This document shows, in pieces, positions 38,011-50,600 of a stretch of 64,000 bases of DNA (positions within the stretch are counted from its first letter, which is position 1; each line of letters begins with the position of its first letter). Location: positions 61,906,190-61,970,189 of the forward strand of contig CP141135.1 in the NCBI GenBank assembly GCA_035236585.1, written 5' to 3'. Both the position numbers and the translations under genes were made by a program. The DNA comes from Warburgia ugandensis. Taxonomy: Eukaryota > Streptophyta > Magnoliopsida > Canellales > Canellaceae. Below the pieces are notes generated by a model. It saw only the letters and a list, made by a program, of their open reading frames with translations, did no database searches and was not told where the DNA came from.

Positions 38011-39841
38011 CATCCAAAATAGCCTAGTTATGAAAAAAATTATCTCTTGCACATCTCTTAGTTCTTCATTTTAGATGTCCAGCATCCGGTGGCTAACTTT
38101 AGTTGCAGTCTGTTATCTCCACGTCAAACGGCTCCTACGTTGAGGAGAAGAATTGTTAAGCAAGCGGCAAAGTTTTGTTGCTCAGTTATGCGTAATTACC
38201 GTATGTTATAATTCATACATGAATCACTCCCGTAAATTTCGTACATAAATTGACTAGAAATTGGCAGCCTGTTTCCAGGATGATTGTTAGCTTGCTGTCA
38301 CATCTGCTGGGACTACCTCCAGCATAATGCAACTGTCCTAACATCATCTCCTTCAAGGCGTTATAACATCATCCCCAGTGCCTTTATTAGATAAGGAAAT
38401 GAAAATATAATTTCCTACAAGGAGGTATAAGTGTACAAAATTTGCCTCTAAAACCCATCTTCAAAGGCAAATAATTCAAATAAATGTGAAAGTGCTATTT
38501 GATTATCCTCTTCCCTGCTAATAAAGCCAATACTAATAATAGTAAGACTAGCAGGTAAGATGCTAAGCAAGAAGTACAAATTAATGAGTGCGATGTGGTA
38601 CTTTTTTTTACGGCACGATGTTTTCTTTCAATTAGTTTCAAGAGAAATGCAATAAAAATGCACAAGTTTCAAAAGAGAAAGTATCCCATGTCACTCATTG
38701 ATTTGTACTTCTCCGCTGAGAAGCAAGTGCACTTCTCCTTGTCTAGACATAATCATGTCTCAAGGTCTATAGTAACAAAAGAGACCCTCAAATGTGGCTT
38801 GTTAAAGTAATGAGTGTGAAATATTGTTTGACTTATAATAGAATTATATATTATCTCTCATGTAAGATTAAGATACAAAGTAAATCCTTCTACCCTACAC
38901 CAAGATACAGGGCAACTTTCCTGCCACCCAACAACCTATAATACTAGTCACTACTCCCACTAAGGCTAGGAAGTAAGCTCCACAACCCAAAGCAGGGAAA
39001 AACAAATAGAATTTGTTACGGAAGTCAACTAACGGTGGTGCATGAGAACATAGTAATTGAGAAGGTAATAGCCAAAATAGGATTCATTCTGGCTAGAGCA
39101 CCCAAATCTACTAATGCTGCAACTATGGCAATACATTTATCGTCATTGATGCATAAAAAGGTTGGGACTAATAATATCAATAGAAAGAAGAATTAGTTGA
39201 AAAATATAATAAAAGTTCATACCACGATGATCTATTTGAAAGGGTAGTTTTATTGTGCATAGTTTTCTTCTTGAGGAAGTTAGTAGATTGAGAAGCGAAC
39301 AATGAGGTAGCAGGAGTTGGTTCCTTCCTATAGTTCCCCTCTTACCCCATGTTCCTCTTAGGGGATTTTAGCTTGTTTGACTGGTAAGAAAAGAATGGAA
39401 ATTGATTTTAACCAAAAAAAGGAAAAAAGAAGAAGTCTCTACGAAATTTGTTTTACAAATTAAATTGAATTATGCCAAAGACCTAGAAATTATAGGCCAT
39501 GCAAAATTCTTGGGTCTTCGATATAATTCAATTTCAAGTCATAGAACACTTTTCAGAGAATATCATGTAAATTTTTTCATGTCTTTGACATAATTCAATT
39601 TCAAGTTGTAAAACAGTTTTTTCGGAGAATTTTGTTTTCCATGGAAATCAAATTTCATTCATTTCTCGCCAACCAAATAGTCACTAAAGCCGCTTTTAAC
39701 ATCTGTTTCATTTTATTTCTGTTTTTTTAGTCTAGCAATAGAAACCAAATAGTTATTTTCCTATGGAAGCACTTCCACTAAGTGCCTATTGATATGGCAC
39801 AATAGATCCAAGCACTTGCGGTATAACTTTGAGATCCCTAC
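38011..39841. other. Intergenic; nothing recognised
   Basis: No gene or repeat boundary. A short motif AATTCAATTTCAAGT recurs at about 39525 and 39593. Confidence 0.45.
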
Positions 39842-39853
39842 AATAAAATGTTA

Positions 39854-40041
39854 TGAAAGGGCAGCCTGGGTGCATGAAGCTCCTGCCTATGCAGGATTGA
39901 GGAAGGGGTGAGCTACAATAGCTTAAAGTAGGCAACCTTACTTTGCATTTTTTCAAGAGGCTGATTTCACATTTTGAACCCATGACCTCAAGGTCACATG
40001 ACAATAACTTTTACCATTGCGCCAAGGCTCCCCTTCTCCAT
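39854..40041 (-). mobile_element. Au-type SINE, copy 3
   Basis: A reverse-strand copy runs from GAAAGGGCAGCCTGGGTGCA to ACCATTGCGCCAAGGCTCCC. The B box is TTTGAACCCATGACC. It is flanked by identical 12-mers AATAAAATGTTA (39842-39853 and 40042-40053). Confidence 0.92.
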
Positions 40042-43000
40042 AATAAAATGTTAGTATGAAAAAAAAAAGAAACTTACACGGGTAATCTCTCCAAACAAGC
40101 GAGAAAAGAAACTTAAAAAATAATCCCCCCTATAATCATAAGGACGCCCCTACTAGTGAGACAACAGAGGGAGAGAGAGTTGTGGGTGCTTTTTAAGATC
40201 TGAAAAGTGCCATCTGAGAAGAGAAATACAGAGGAGTGGGTTGTTAATGAGCCCTAGAGATCTGATCATGGTGGGTCAGAACTCTAATGAATGGTTCTGC
40301 AGCTTTAACATTAACATAAAAAACAAAGTCATCTCTCTCTCTCTCTCTAGAGTTTATAAATATGGGAGGGTTCAGAGAGTTTACAATGGATCATGGGCTC
40401 TTGTCCCAAAACCTTCCATGGTTGCAACCTGCCATTAAACATGTGCAATATAGGGAAATGATAGCATCCCTATAACCATGAACACAGACATTGTCCTTGG
40501 TCTGACCATCAATGAGCCCTAGCGTCGGGATTTCACCCGGGGGAGGGATCACTTATACCTAATTCATTGACTTTTCTATGTTGCGAAATCTCATGGTTGG
40601 TTTGACAGTTTTTTATTCGACGATCAGGATTGGAGAGCTTTATTACACGAATCACATTCTCTAGTATATTATTGGTGCTGTGATGCCCGACAAAGGGGAC
40701 CTACGCTTTGAAAAATGTTGGGCATAAACCACTTCAGCTAGGCTTGTGGGTCTTGGTGATGTAGGGACATTACCTGCAGACGTCTAAATGTAGTCCAATA
40801 AACAAATGGATCTCGGCTTTTAGTTTTGTGGGCCCTGCAATGGAAAAATATGATGATCGCCCGTCCATAAGAGATGGTAGTAGATTAACGACGAAGATTA
40901 TCCGACCAAACGTGAGATTTGCAAATTTAGCTTCTTGTGGGCCCTTGAGTTGTGAAGGTGGGAAAAGAGAGAAAAAAAAGAGGCACAATTAATTGTCGGT
41001 TGTTTAACAGCATGGAGAAATAAGGGAAGGACAGTGCGTCCTAAATCCCTGGCCGTTCTGCCCTTTTTGTTACCGCACCCCTCCATATTCGGTTTTGCAC
41101 TCTCTTTTTTTAAAAGAGAGGATATTTTCCATCTTCCAGAAACACCCTTACTCTTCGCTTCGAATTACAATTGTTGTCTTTAACTTCTGCCCATGAGCCG
41201 CGGCCAAATCTCCTTTTTCCTGATCCCGCGTTTATTTCAGAAGCTCCTGTACTAGTAACCGAGAGGCTATGCCGTAACTTATAGACCAATGGGAGAATTA
41301 GATGGGACCACTATAAGACCGCCCTTGATTGGATATTGATGTGACCACATTCTGGGATCAAGGATGGAACAAAAGAGATTGTGGGCCTCATCAGATTGAA
41401 GCAAGTGCCAAATGCTACCAAGACCTACAAAGTTTGTTCCTGGTGGACCAGATTTTCGGTCAACCAAATCATTCATCTCCTGGTCCATCTTAGATTAGAT
41501 AGACCATATTGACAATTCCAACCCACTGATTTCCCAGCTTATGCCGTAAGGATTCGTAGACAGTGAGCCAATGTGGTACCACGAGGAGAGCATGAGAGAG
41601 AGGTAGGGCAACAAAAGATTTGACACGGACTTAGCAAATTAGGGTTAGCTTTATCTTATTCAAGTTATTTTCGGGTCGACTCAAAAATAAAATACCAAAA
41701 TTTGTTGGATTCGAGTTAATGTGTAACTTAAAATAAAAAAGATCAGGACTTACATAATTAAACGAGTTATACGACTCGTGTCGTATTGTTCATTTGAACG
41801 CGACTTATTTAAGGACTCTTGATATATGAGTCACTCTTAACAAGATATGAACACGACTCACGAATATAATTTGCCATCCCTAAAAGGGATCAACTTTCAG
41901 ATATGCAATTTGAAGAAAGAAAAAGAGACAGAAGAAATGAGCCAGCAATAGCAAAAAAATGTGACAGAAAAAGCTTACGAAACCTATAACTGAACTCTGC
42001 AAAATTGATAACGACACGCTTATAAACACCCACAGCATTTATGGATTGCTTTTTCAGGGCCAACAATCGAAGGCCGGCATCATCCGGACTACCCACGAGA
42101 AATAGAAGAAAGAAAGGGAGGGAGCGAGATCTGTTTTGAAGCTTTCGAGGCGCCGATCAAGATATACACCCCAAGCTTCCGTATACAATCTCTACCGTAT
42201 TTCCCCTGTGGAAAATAAATTTTTATTTACCATAAACGTGAGAAAAGGAAGATTCGAGTCCGGAGATGCAGACTTGTACAGACTTTGACGTCTAGGCGCA
42301 GAGGCCGATAACTGTCCCTCGCTTCATTCCAATTGACTAATATATCCTTGCAGATACAGGTCATTTATTGTTTATGCGCTCTGGATCCCAACTGGTCAAA
42401 GCTCGCTCGCTCTCCCATGCTTTTGCCGTATTCTTCGTTTCTCCAAAGAAGGAAAAGAGGGCCCAAAATATGTAAAGAAGGAAACAAACCAATTTGCTTT
42501 GTTGCTTGCTTTTCTCTCCTTTTGATGGCCTTCTCTTCCCCTCACTCTCCTCTTTATGCCACTGTAATGAGCCTCTGTAAAGCCGGGTAACATCTGCTTG
42601 ATGTTTGCACGTCCTCATGGGAACAGTAGAAAGAGAAAACAAGCCACAAAAAACTGTTACTTTTTTTTCTTTTAAATTCATCTCATCTGTCTTTGGTCTT
42701 TTAACTGTACATTTCTTATTCCCCCCAACTTAAAATCTTTCGGAAGTAAAAAACCTCTGTCTCACTATCTTCCGATTTCTCTCACATTTACTTGGTTTAC
42801 CCAAAAGGAAAAAGGAAAGAAAAAAATCATAATCCAATTCTCCCTCCCATCACATGTACAAATTTCCCATGGCTGAGCTCCAAAATTCAGCCCAAACATC
42901 ACCTGTTTCATCATCCAATCCTTCTCTTCAACAGCACCCAATCTGCTGTGTTGTGTCTAATTTCCATTCCCTCTACCAGCATGTCCATCCCACAACTAGC

Positions 43001-43132
43001 ATTCGAGGGATTCATTGGGGTCTGATCCCTCTTATATAAAATCCGACGGCCCGGATGTCCTTCCATCACCTCCCCTGCCTCGCAGCAGAGGGTGCTTGGT
43101 ACTGGGTTATATATATCCATTTCTCATTGGCA
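40042..43132. other. Intergenic region downstream of PIP5K
   Basis: It includes a short CT run near 40330-40349 and hAT-like debris at 41604-41882. The part next to the gene (about 42850-43132) should contain the PIP5K 3' UTR. No clear poly(A) signal was identified. Small overlapping open frames near 42333-42681 are unassigned. Confidence 0.45.
41604..41882 (+). mobile_element. hAT-type MITE-like element
   Basis: The right terminus AATTTGCCATCCCTA and the left TAGGGCAACAAAAGATTTG are related as inverted ends if four bases were lost from the left. The interior has TTTCGGGTCGACTC, ACTCGTGTCGTATTG and ACACGACTCACG, as in a common class of plant hAT-derived repeats. No matching 8 bp duplication is visible. 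Confidence 0.5.
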
Positions 43133-44595
43133 TCACTTGTCTTCCTTAAATGTCCTGCGAATGAAATTTTGGAACCTCTTCGCATATAGCTTCGGATCAA
43201 CAGCTGAAATTGAGGTGGGATCAGCTTGCAAAGACTTGTAGGCATGTTCAAGCTTCTTGCTAATATCGTAATCTTGGAGAATATCAATGATCCCAAAGTA
43301 GAGGATCACTTCATACGTTTCACCACTACCAACGGGCGTTGAATCTCCTCCACTGCTACATTGAAATGGTTGATATTGATCGTAATCACTTCTCCTTGCT
43401 ACCTCCTCTGCCCTTGCTGGCATGTTTGCACCTAATCTTATCAATGGCTTCCTGTTCAAAACATCCTAGTGATTATAAAGACCACAATCACAGACAAAAA
43501 TAATAATAATACAAGAAATACAGTTGTTTCAAGACAAAATTGATCTTGCGTCACCAAAATTCAAAGTTTCAAACTACATTTACATCAGCAGGGTATTTTA
43601 TTTACAGTGACTGCTGTCATAAAAAATCATCAATAAACTATGAATATTTCAAACCAGCTGACTTAAACACCTTATTTGTTTTCCAATTTCGTTGTTCAAA
43701 TCCAAAGAGAAGCATGGAGACAGACGACAGAAACTTAAACAAGTAAACATCCACGTATTTACTATGAGAACAGAAGAATTCTACATTGTCACCGGCTTAT
43801 CATTTTCATTATCACCAGTGAAAAGCAGACCCATATCTGAACTATGATTATTTGCCAAAAACAGTTCTCTCAATACAAGTAGGATTGCTTAAATTACCAA
43901 TTGGTGAGAGACATCCAACAGATCGATTGTGTGAAGTCACGATTCTTATCCCCTAAACAGCAAAAGGCCAGAATCAAAGCATGCCCCACCCCCAATCTTT
44001 TCTGGTGAAAACTAATCCCGATTCCCAAAGACAACCAAACACTTTCAATATTTCAAAGGGGAAAAGGCTCAACAGAAAATGATAACTGAAAGACCTTGTT
44101 TCTATCTATACTAGGAAGAAGCTGACCACAAGATAATAGACAGAGCATAGAGAAGACTTAAACAATAACTGCCAATACATATGAATATTATAGTGACGGC
44201 AACCACATCAACATAGGGCACTGAAATTAGGAGTACACACAATTGCTGTCAACTACAATTTCAACAAGATGGCATTTGGACATTTTCTCATTTACAAAAA
44301 TGAAATGCACAAAATGGATTTGACAACTATGGAAAAGTTGAAGGATTCAAAAAGAATATCTTACCGGCTGGGCATAATAGGATCCATGACGCTCGCATCT
44401 GTTTCGGAGAAGTGAGACTCTATACCTTGATATGACTGCCGCTGATCTGAAAAAGTACTAGAAGTCCATTGTTTTAGCTCCTGTATTTCTCAACATACAT
44501 ATAAATTCATTCTACGGATTCTTCAGTCATTGTATAAATTTCAGTCCAATTCTTCAATGGTCTTTCAAATTCAACTTGTTGCCGAAAATTACATA

Positions 44596-44656
<61 letters not shown>

Positions 44657-47298
44657 AATGAACTTACTTGGAACAATAAGGGGTGACATTTCAACCTTAT
44701 CTGCTGACAGGTCATCACAGAAGTGAAGACCCACCAAGAGACTATAATCCATGATCCTCTCGGCTTCCAAGAACTCACAGTCTCGATCAATTTGACTGAA
44801 CATAATAGCAAGAACATGAGTATGACAGACCAGAGTGCAGAGCACAAACATGGATTATCTGAAAGACACATTCAAAATTCCGGCAAGAAACTAAACTACC
44901 TTATAAGCTCTTGGTACCAAGACCGTTGCAGGCGAAACACATAATTGAGATCTAGGTCCTTGAGAGTGGTGGTTTCATCAATCTCCCCCTCGGGCTTGTC
45001 AGTTGTTCGGCCATGCGAGGATCCTTTTAGGTCAAATCGCTTATGAATTGGATACTCCGAGCAGAACAAATTACCCATTACAATGAAACGGACCTGGTTT
45101 CACAATAAGAGTGACAACGGCAAAATCATTTAGTGTCCAACTTCTGATCTTTTAACACAAAATCTACAGAACAAAAGTAACTCGCCCACAATTCAGATCA
45201 TTTTCATACCTTTTGACCCCCCGCGGGTTTGACACAATGCACACCAAAGAACTTCGTGACCAGTGAATTCTTATAGCGACGCACATGTTGGTAGTAGCTG
45301 TGAAGCATCCGAAGGAGTACCTGTATATTGAGTAACAAAATAGATTATTCCAGTGCTTCCCTTTCAATCCATTGATTCTTGTTTTATGGATACAAAGCAT
45401 CGTAGTATATTGATTATAAAAATAAAAAACAAGGCAAGATGCTGAACATCAGTATTCAACCTAGGCATGTACTCTACAAAACTAAAGGAAACCCAAATCT
45501 CTATCAACCAGAAGATTTGCATTATCCAGAGAACTAAGAAGAGCATGAGAATAAATTCAGCAAAGCACAGCAAATGATAAAGAAAATCATAACAGAAGCA
45601 AGCTGATTATGGAAGTTGACTAACCTTCACTTCAGATTTCTTCACCGTCTTTATCATGAACCGATCATCCTGAGTCAAGTAAAAGAAACTGCCACTCTTC
45701 CCAGGGGAAGACAGCTCCCTCAATGCATCGTTTCCACAAATAGCTAACATGTAATCTGCCGGATCTATTCCAAAAAAATCTCTCAAGTGCCTAAAAAGCC
45801 ACCAAAATTCATCATCAGCAGCACGACATAACAAAACAGAGAAATTTTTTAACAAACAAATACATGATCCAACATAAACAACACTAGGTAAACAAAATTC
45901 CCAAGCCATTACCTGAAAACCATGGGACAATAATCCTTCCACCTAAACTCGACAGACTGATGCGGAGGCGTAATCTTGGATCCCTCAGGCGGAAACCTGG
46001 TCCAAAACTTCTCCCTCGGATCGAAATCTGCCATCCTCAGCTCCCGCATTCGCATTGAAGCCGGTTTCCCAACTGAATACCTACAAAATCAATTCGATCT
46101 AAATCCAATCCCCTCCCAGAAAAAAAAAAAAAAAAAAAAACCATCACCAATCAATGCACAATTACCTGATACCCAGCTGCAAATTCAACATCAAATCATA
46201 ATTCTTGTGCCCCTTAGAAATTGTCTGCCCCGGCTTCTTCACCTCCCCAGTAAAACAACACGGACTGCGCCGTCTCTGAACAACCAAACCCCGATCCAAA
46301 TTCGTCCCATCTCGATAAAACATTGAAGCCTCGACATTATCAATTATATCACAAGTAATATCCCCAGCTTCCCCATCCGACTCCCAAATGCAGATCCTAG
46401 GAAACGCCCTCTCCGCCATACTACCCCGGGCTGCGCCGTCCACCGACGATCTCTTCCTCGAATTAGCCTGATTTTCTTCCCAGATAGGAGAAACCATTGG
46501 ACTCCTCATCGGATTATTACTCATTTCCTTGCCATTTCCGGGATAAAAAGTGCCATTCAGATGATAATTGGGATCTTTACTCCAACTTCCGACATAACAA
46601 CTCCCATCAGGCCATGTGAAAACCCCATTCCCTTTAGGAACTCCATTTTCCCACAGCCCATCGTACCTATTTCCGTTAGCCCAGATCAAAACCCCTCTTC
46701 CCGAAATAACCCCATTCTTCCATTCCCCATCATACTCATTCCCATTCTTCCACACATATCTTCCCTGGCCTTCCTGTAAATTCCTCTTCCAGGAACCCTC
46801 GTAGTAATCTCCATTGGCATAACTCTTTTGACCAAACCCATGCTTCCGATCTGAACTCCACGTACCGCAGTAGGTATCACCATCTGCACCAGTAAATGTT
46901 CCGAAACCCTCCATTCGCCCGGCTTTGAATTCGCCTTCAAAAGTTGCCCCCGAGGGCCACGAGAACTTGCCTTTCCCGGCTGCCTTCCCCCTCCGCCACT
47001 CCCCCTCGTACATACAGCCGTCTTTCCAGAGGTACTTTCCGGTGCCGTGAGGGACGTTCCCAACGAAGCTTCCCATGTAGAGATCGCCGTTGGGGAGGAG
47101 TTTCTCAACCGATGATCCGTCAGATGGGGTGGCGGATAAGGTGGTCAGGGTGGGGGTAACGCGACGAGTGGCGGCTTGGGTTCGGGTTCGAGCCACCGCA
47201 GATGCTGGAGCAGGGACGGTGAAGGCCAGGGTAGTCCCCTCCGTCGCTTCCTTCTTCTTATTTGGCTCGGAGTCTTCATTACACAGCGATTCGCGCAT
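43133..47298 (-). CDS. PIP5K: Phosphatidylinositol-4-phosphate 5-kinase, MORN type (8 coding exons, 766 aa)
   Basis: The product phosphorylates PI4P to PI(4,5)P2, chiefly at the plasma membrane, in plant phosphoinositide signalling. Coding exons (minus strand): 47298-46166, 46080-45913, 45790-45625, 45320-45210, 45093-44900, 44795-44668, 44446-44365 and 43451-43133. All introns are GT-AG, and 2301 nt translate to 766 residues and TGA. Residues 74-252 hold eight MORN motifs. The lipid kinase domain follows from about 360: [13 protein letters not shown] (464-476), Lys481 in [19 protein letters not shown] (547-557), MDYSLL (606-611), [10 protein letters not shown] (714-723) and the C-terminal [11 protein letters not shown] activation segment. 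The length is close to Arabidopsis PIP5K1-3, its likely co-orthologues. The last acceptor is TTTTGAACAG just before 43451; using the AG at about 43472 would bring in a stop. All key motifs are present, so it should be functional. Confidence 0.95.
44599..44653 (-). repeat. (CT)n microsatellite in PIP5K intron 6
   Basis: About 55 bp of GA on the plus strand, hence CT on the gene strand. It begins 14 bases inside intron 6, just after the exon 6 donor GTAAGTTC (44667). Small open frames at 44507-44871 extend exon 6 through this run and are artefacts. Confidence 0.95.
46121..46140 (+). repeat. Poly-A run in PIP5K intron 1
   Basis: About 20 A on the plus strand (T-rich on the gene strand), lying within the 85 bp first intron (46165-46081) about 40 bases before its acceptor, where it serves as part of the pyrimidine-rich stretch. 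Confidence 0.9.
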
Positions 47299-47309
47299 TC
47301 TGCCTCAGA

Positions 47310-47339
47310 TCAGCCTGATGATTGAAATGGGCGTAGCAT
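47310..47339 (-). promoter_or_regulatory. Short upstream ORF in the PIP5K leader
   Basis: An ATG 41 bases upstream of the main start opens a nine-codon frame, MLRPFQSSG, that ends with TGA before the main ATG. If it is within the transcript it could lower or tune translation. Transcript extent is inferred. Confidence 0.4.
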
Positions 47340-47686
47340 TATGATACGGGCACCCCTCTTTTCTTCTTCTGCTGCTTCCTCTTCCTCGCTGTTTCTCTTC
47401 CTCTCAATGGGCGAAGAAGAAGAAAAGAGAAAAGGAAGAAGAGATGAGAGTGATGCTTCCTCTTTCTTTCGATTTGATTTTGTATTAGGGATCCGTTAGC
47501 GCTGTTTCGGTTTTGCTTTTTGGAGAAAGACAATGGCCGGGCTGCCTTGGCTTGGAGAAGAGGGAGAATCAACAGAAACAGCACCAGAAAAGAAGGAAAG
47601 CGTGGGCACGAGAGAGAGAGAGGCGTTTCTCCCCTTCTTTACCTTTTCTTCGGGCCAGCCAGTCTTGCATTGGGAACGTTGCTATA

Positions 47687-47698
47687 AGCTATATACCC
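47687..47698 (-). promoter_or_regulatory. PIP5K: Candidate TATA box of PIP5K
   Basis: The minus strand reads GGGTATATAGCTTATAGC about 390 bases before the start codon. A start site near 47660 would give a leader of about 360 bases, rich in GAAGAA and CT stretches. No other TATA-like site was found between here and the ATG. Confidence 0.35.
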
Positions 47699-47699
47699 A

Positions 47700-50600
47700 G
47701 CTCATTTTTACCGGATGAAGTGACGATTCTGCCCTTGAAAGTTTGGGGAATCTACGACTGCTGCCTCTCTCTCTCTTCGGTTTCGTCGCGACAGGACGGA
47801 ATCGCCTAGGCCTCTTGTTTTCGCCTCTTCTTCTTTTCCACCTCATTTTAGAAACACAGGGAATGTCACCTGCTTCAACAATGCCCTTCCTTTTCTTACA
47901 TTTTACTCGAGTGGCAATTTGCGTCGCAGTTTCTAGAAGGGAAACTTATCTCACGGTAACTAAAAGTCTAGCTAGTTGTGGAACCCACCCGCGATCATGA
48001 TCTTAGATGGATTTTGTGCAATTTTTGGCGTTAAGCGTCTAATTAGGTAACATGTCTTTTGAACCCTTCGATTTTGCCACTTAAAGGAAATAGTGTTCGA
48101 ATGTTTGCATCGACCGGTGGAGATCTTCTCTAGCTCAAGGCCTGCCCTGGCAACGTGTAGATATAGATAATGTCTTGCTCAGATCTACAAGGACGAATCT
48201 ATTTCAATTCTTCTTGTTGGCCAACCTTGGAAGAGATTACACAATTTGGCTCCTAGCTTCTCACTTTTATTACAATGTACTTTTGGTTGATTTAACTCAT
48301 TCATCTGAATTTTTTGACTCTAAATAACTACTTATCCTAAAATATACAAATTCCACGAAGTTGGCATTGAATTTTTTTTGCTTTTTTTTAACATTGTTTA
48401 AAAAAATGCCAATAGTTAATGAATAAAAAATACACCTTCTAGATCTTAGAATCGTTCAATCACGACGACAAGAATGTTTGAGATACAAGACACCGAAAAT
48501 TATAGAAATCAGATGAACAAATTAGATCACATAAACGTGTGGCCGACCATAGACCATTGTATGAAAACTTCTGCCCCACCCTGCAGGATTGTAGTATATC
48601 CAGAATTCTAGATCCAAAAATGGTGGAGCCCTCATGGTTCCAGGGCACCCAACTCCATGCCAAATATGGTTCTTTAGCCACTATTCCTTGGGCACTAACT
48701 AGTTGGCAAACCCTCCATTGATGAATCTAACGTGGGTCCCTGCTCATGTTTCATGTTCCTAATGGGGTCCACGTCTAAAGCAGTGGATATTGTTCCCGTG
48801 GAATTATACAGCACCAAATGTGGTAAAAATTCCCCAGTTTTGGATGAGGGTGGACTACTAAATCAGATACTCCCCCAGATTGGACAAAAGAGACCCATCA
48901 TTTCCACAATTCCGAAGGTAAATATAAAGCTTACGATAACCGAAACCGAGACTGAAAAGTGCAAGGAAGGGCGGTACTACGATACGATGCACTTTTCATC
49001 CGCGGTGCACCAAATACAACACGAGAGAGCTTGGACTTCCGGCAATCTTACTCGCCCTAGCCTACGGATGACGCCGGACTCCGGCCACATCACCGGACCA
49101 TTTAATCTGTAGAAGTGATCAGACGAATCATGATTATTAGAAAGTCCTTATTAAAGACCAACAATTGCAATAATATATCTTAAACATTTTTAGATACAAA
49201 AATTATTAATTGCAGCCAGTGCCCAAAGCTTTCCCATATGCTAGGTTTGGAGCTAAGGACGCGATCACAAAGGATTTAATCTTATATTTTTGTAACAAAT
49301 AAATTATACAAATTAATCCTAAAATTATACAATAAAATGAGAAATAATAATACCATTTTAAGTATTATATTAGCCTCGTGCCGTGTCGGAAATTATAAGA
49401 TATGATCCAAACATAACTATCCATACAGACATTTCGGTTGGAGAAGAGTTCTCGCACTGTGGACCAAGGAGTTGGTTAAAGCATTTGCAAGAAAGCCCCA
49501 CCAAATGCCCAAATTATTCACGACATGCTGCACATGTAGCCTTCTAAATTAGATAAATGATTTAATTTCGCATTTATTTGAGGCCCATATGTATCACATT
49601 CGCGTCAACAAATCCTAAGTTAGAAAATATAAATTATTAGCCCTAAAGACTGGTCCCACAGACCCCCTTGTGAACGAATCGACCACAACAAACGATTGGT
49701 CATAAGATGACGATGGCGATGATAATCATGTATGGACCCCATCAGTCTGCGATACTTGTGCTGGATGGTTGCTTGTGAATTCTCATATTCCGCGCCACAT
49801 TGAGACCCATCGGATCAATGGTCTCGATCAATAAAAACATGTCACATGGATAGTGGGGATGATGAGAACGACGAGCATAAAAGATGCACGCAATTCTTAT
49901 TTCTGGCAATTAATACCCATTTTTAAAATGTTAAGAAATTTCTAGATCTTATAAATTTGAATGGCCAATATCTCGAATAGGCAAATATGGCTCTTCAGAG
50001 CCATGTTTAGTGCAATGTGGTCTGGTGGGCCACTCCATGAATGAGCTACTTGAGAAGAATCTTACCCAGAAAACGACCTCAATTGGGGCCCATTACCACA
50101 ACATGGATCTCAATTGTTTTCTTAACTTATTCCGACCGTCCATCGGCAGACCATGTGTCAGATGGTTTCTGGTGTTCTAATTCTCTACTCCACGTTGGCG
50201 CACCATGTCAATGGTCCAACCCCTAATCCATGCAGTAGGGGGTGAGAGAAAAGAAGCAATAGGGAAAATCACTTGCGCGAGTCATACTAGCATACCTAAT
50301 TTATAGATTTTCAGGCATGCGAATTTTCCGTATTTAGCAGGCTGCCTACATGATCCTCGGTGCAATGAAATCAGGATAATTCAAATTTCTCGATTTTTCA
50401 GGAAAAATAAAATAACCCCGTTAATGAATGTATTTACATGTTTCCTCTAAAAAAGATCGAGCCAAACGGCTGCTTTTGTAGCTGACTTGGATCCGACCTG
50501 GCACTTGGTGGTCCCCTTTCCATTCTCTCTCTCCCGAATTTAGCTGTCCGCTCAAATGTGGGCCCACCTCCTACATCCTTGTTATCTAACGGATCATGCA

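Noticed and set aside
43457..43472. Acceptor AG at about 43472 for the last PIP5K exon
   Set aside because: It brings a stop (ATG TTT TGA) right after the junction; the AG before 43451 restores the conserved [13 protein letters not shown] reading.
46162..47344. Plus-strand and alternative-frame open frames opposite PIP5K exon 1
   Set aside because: They are shadows of the MORN-repeat coding sequence, whose minus-strand frame matches the kinase family.
48732..49112. 126-codon plus-strand open frame upstream of PIP5K
   Set aside because: No recognisable motif, no splice or promoter context; open length is compatible with chance.
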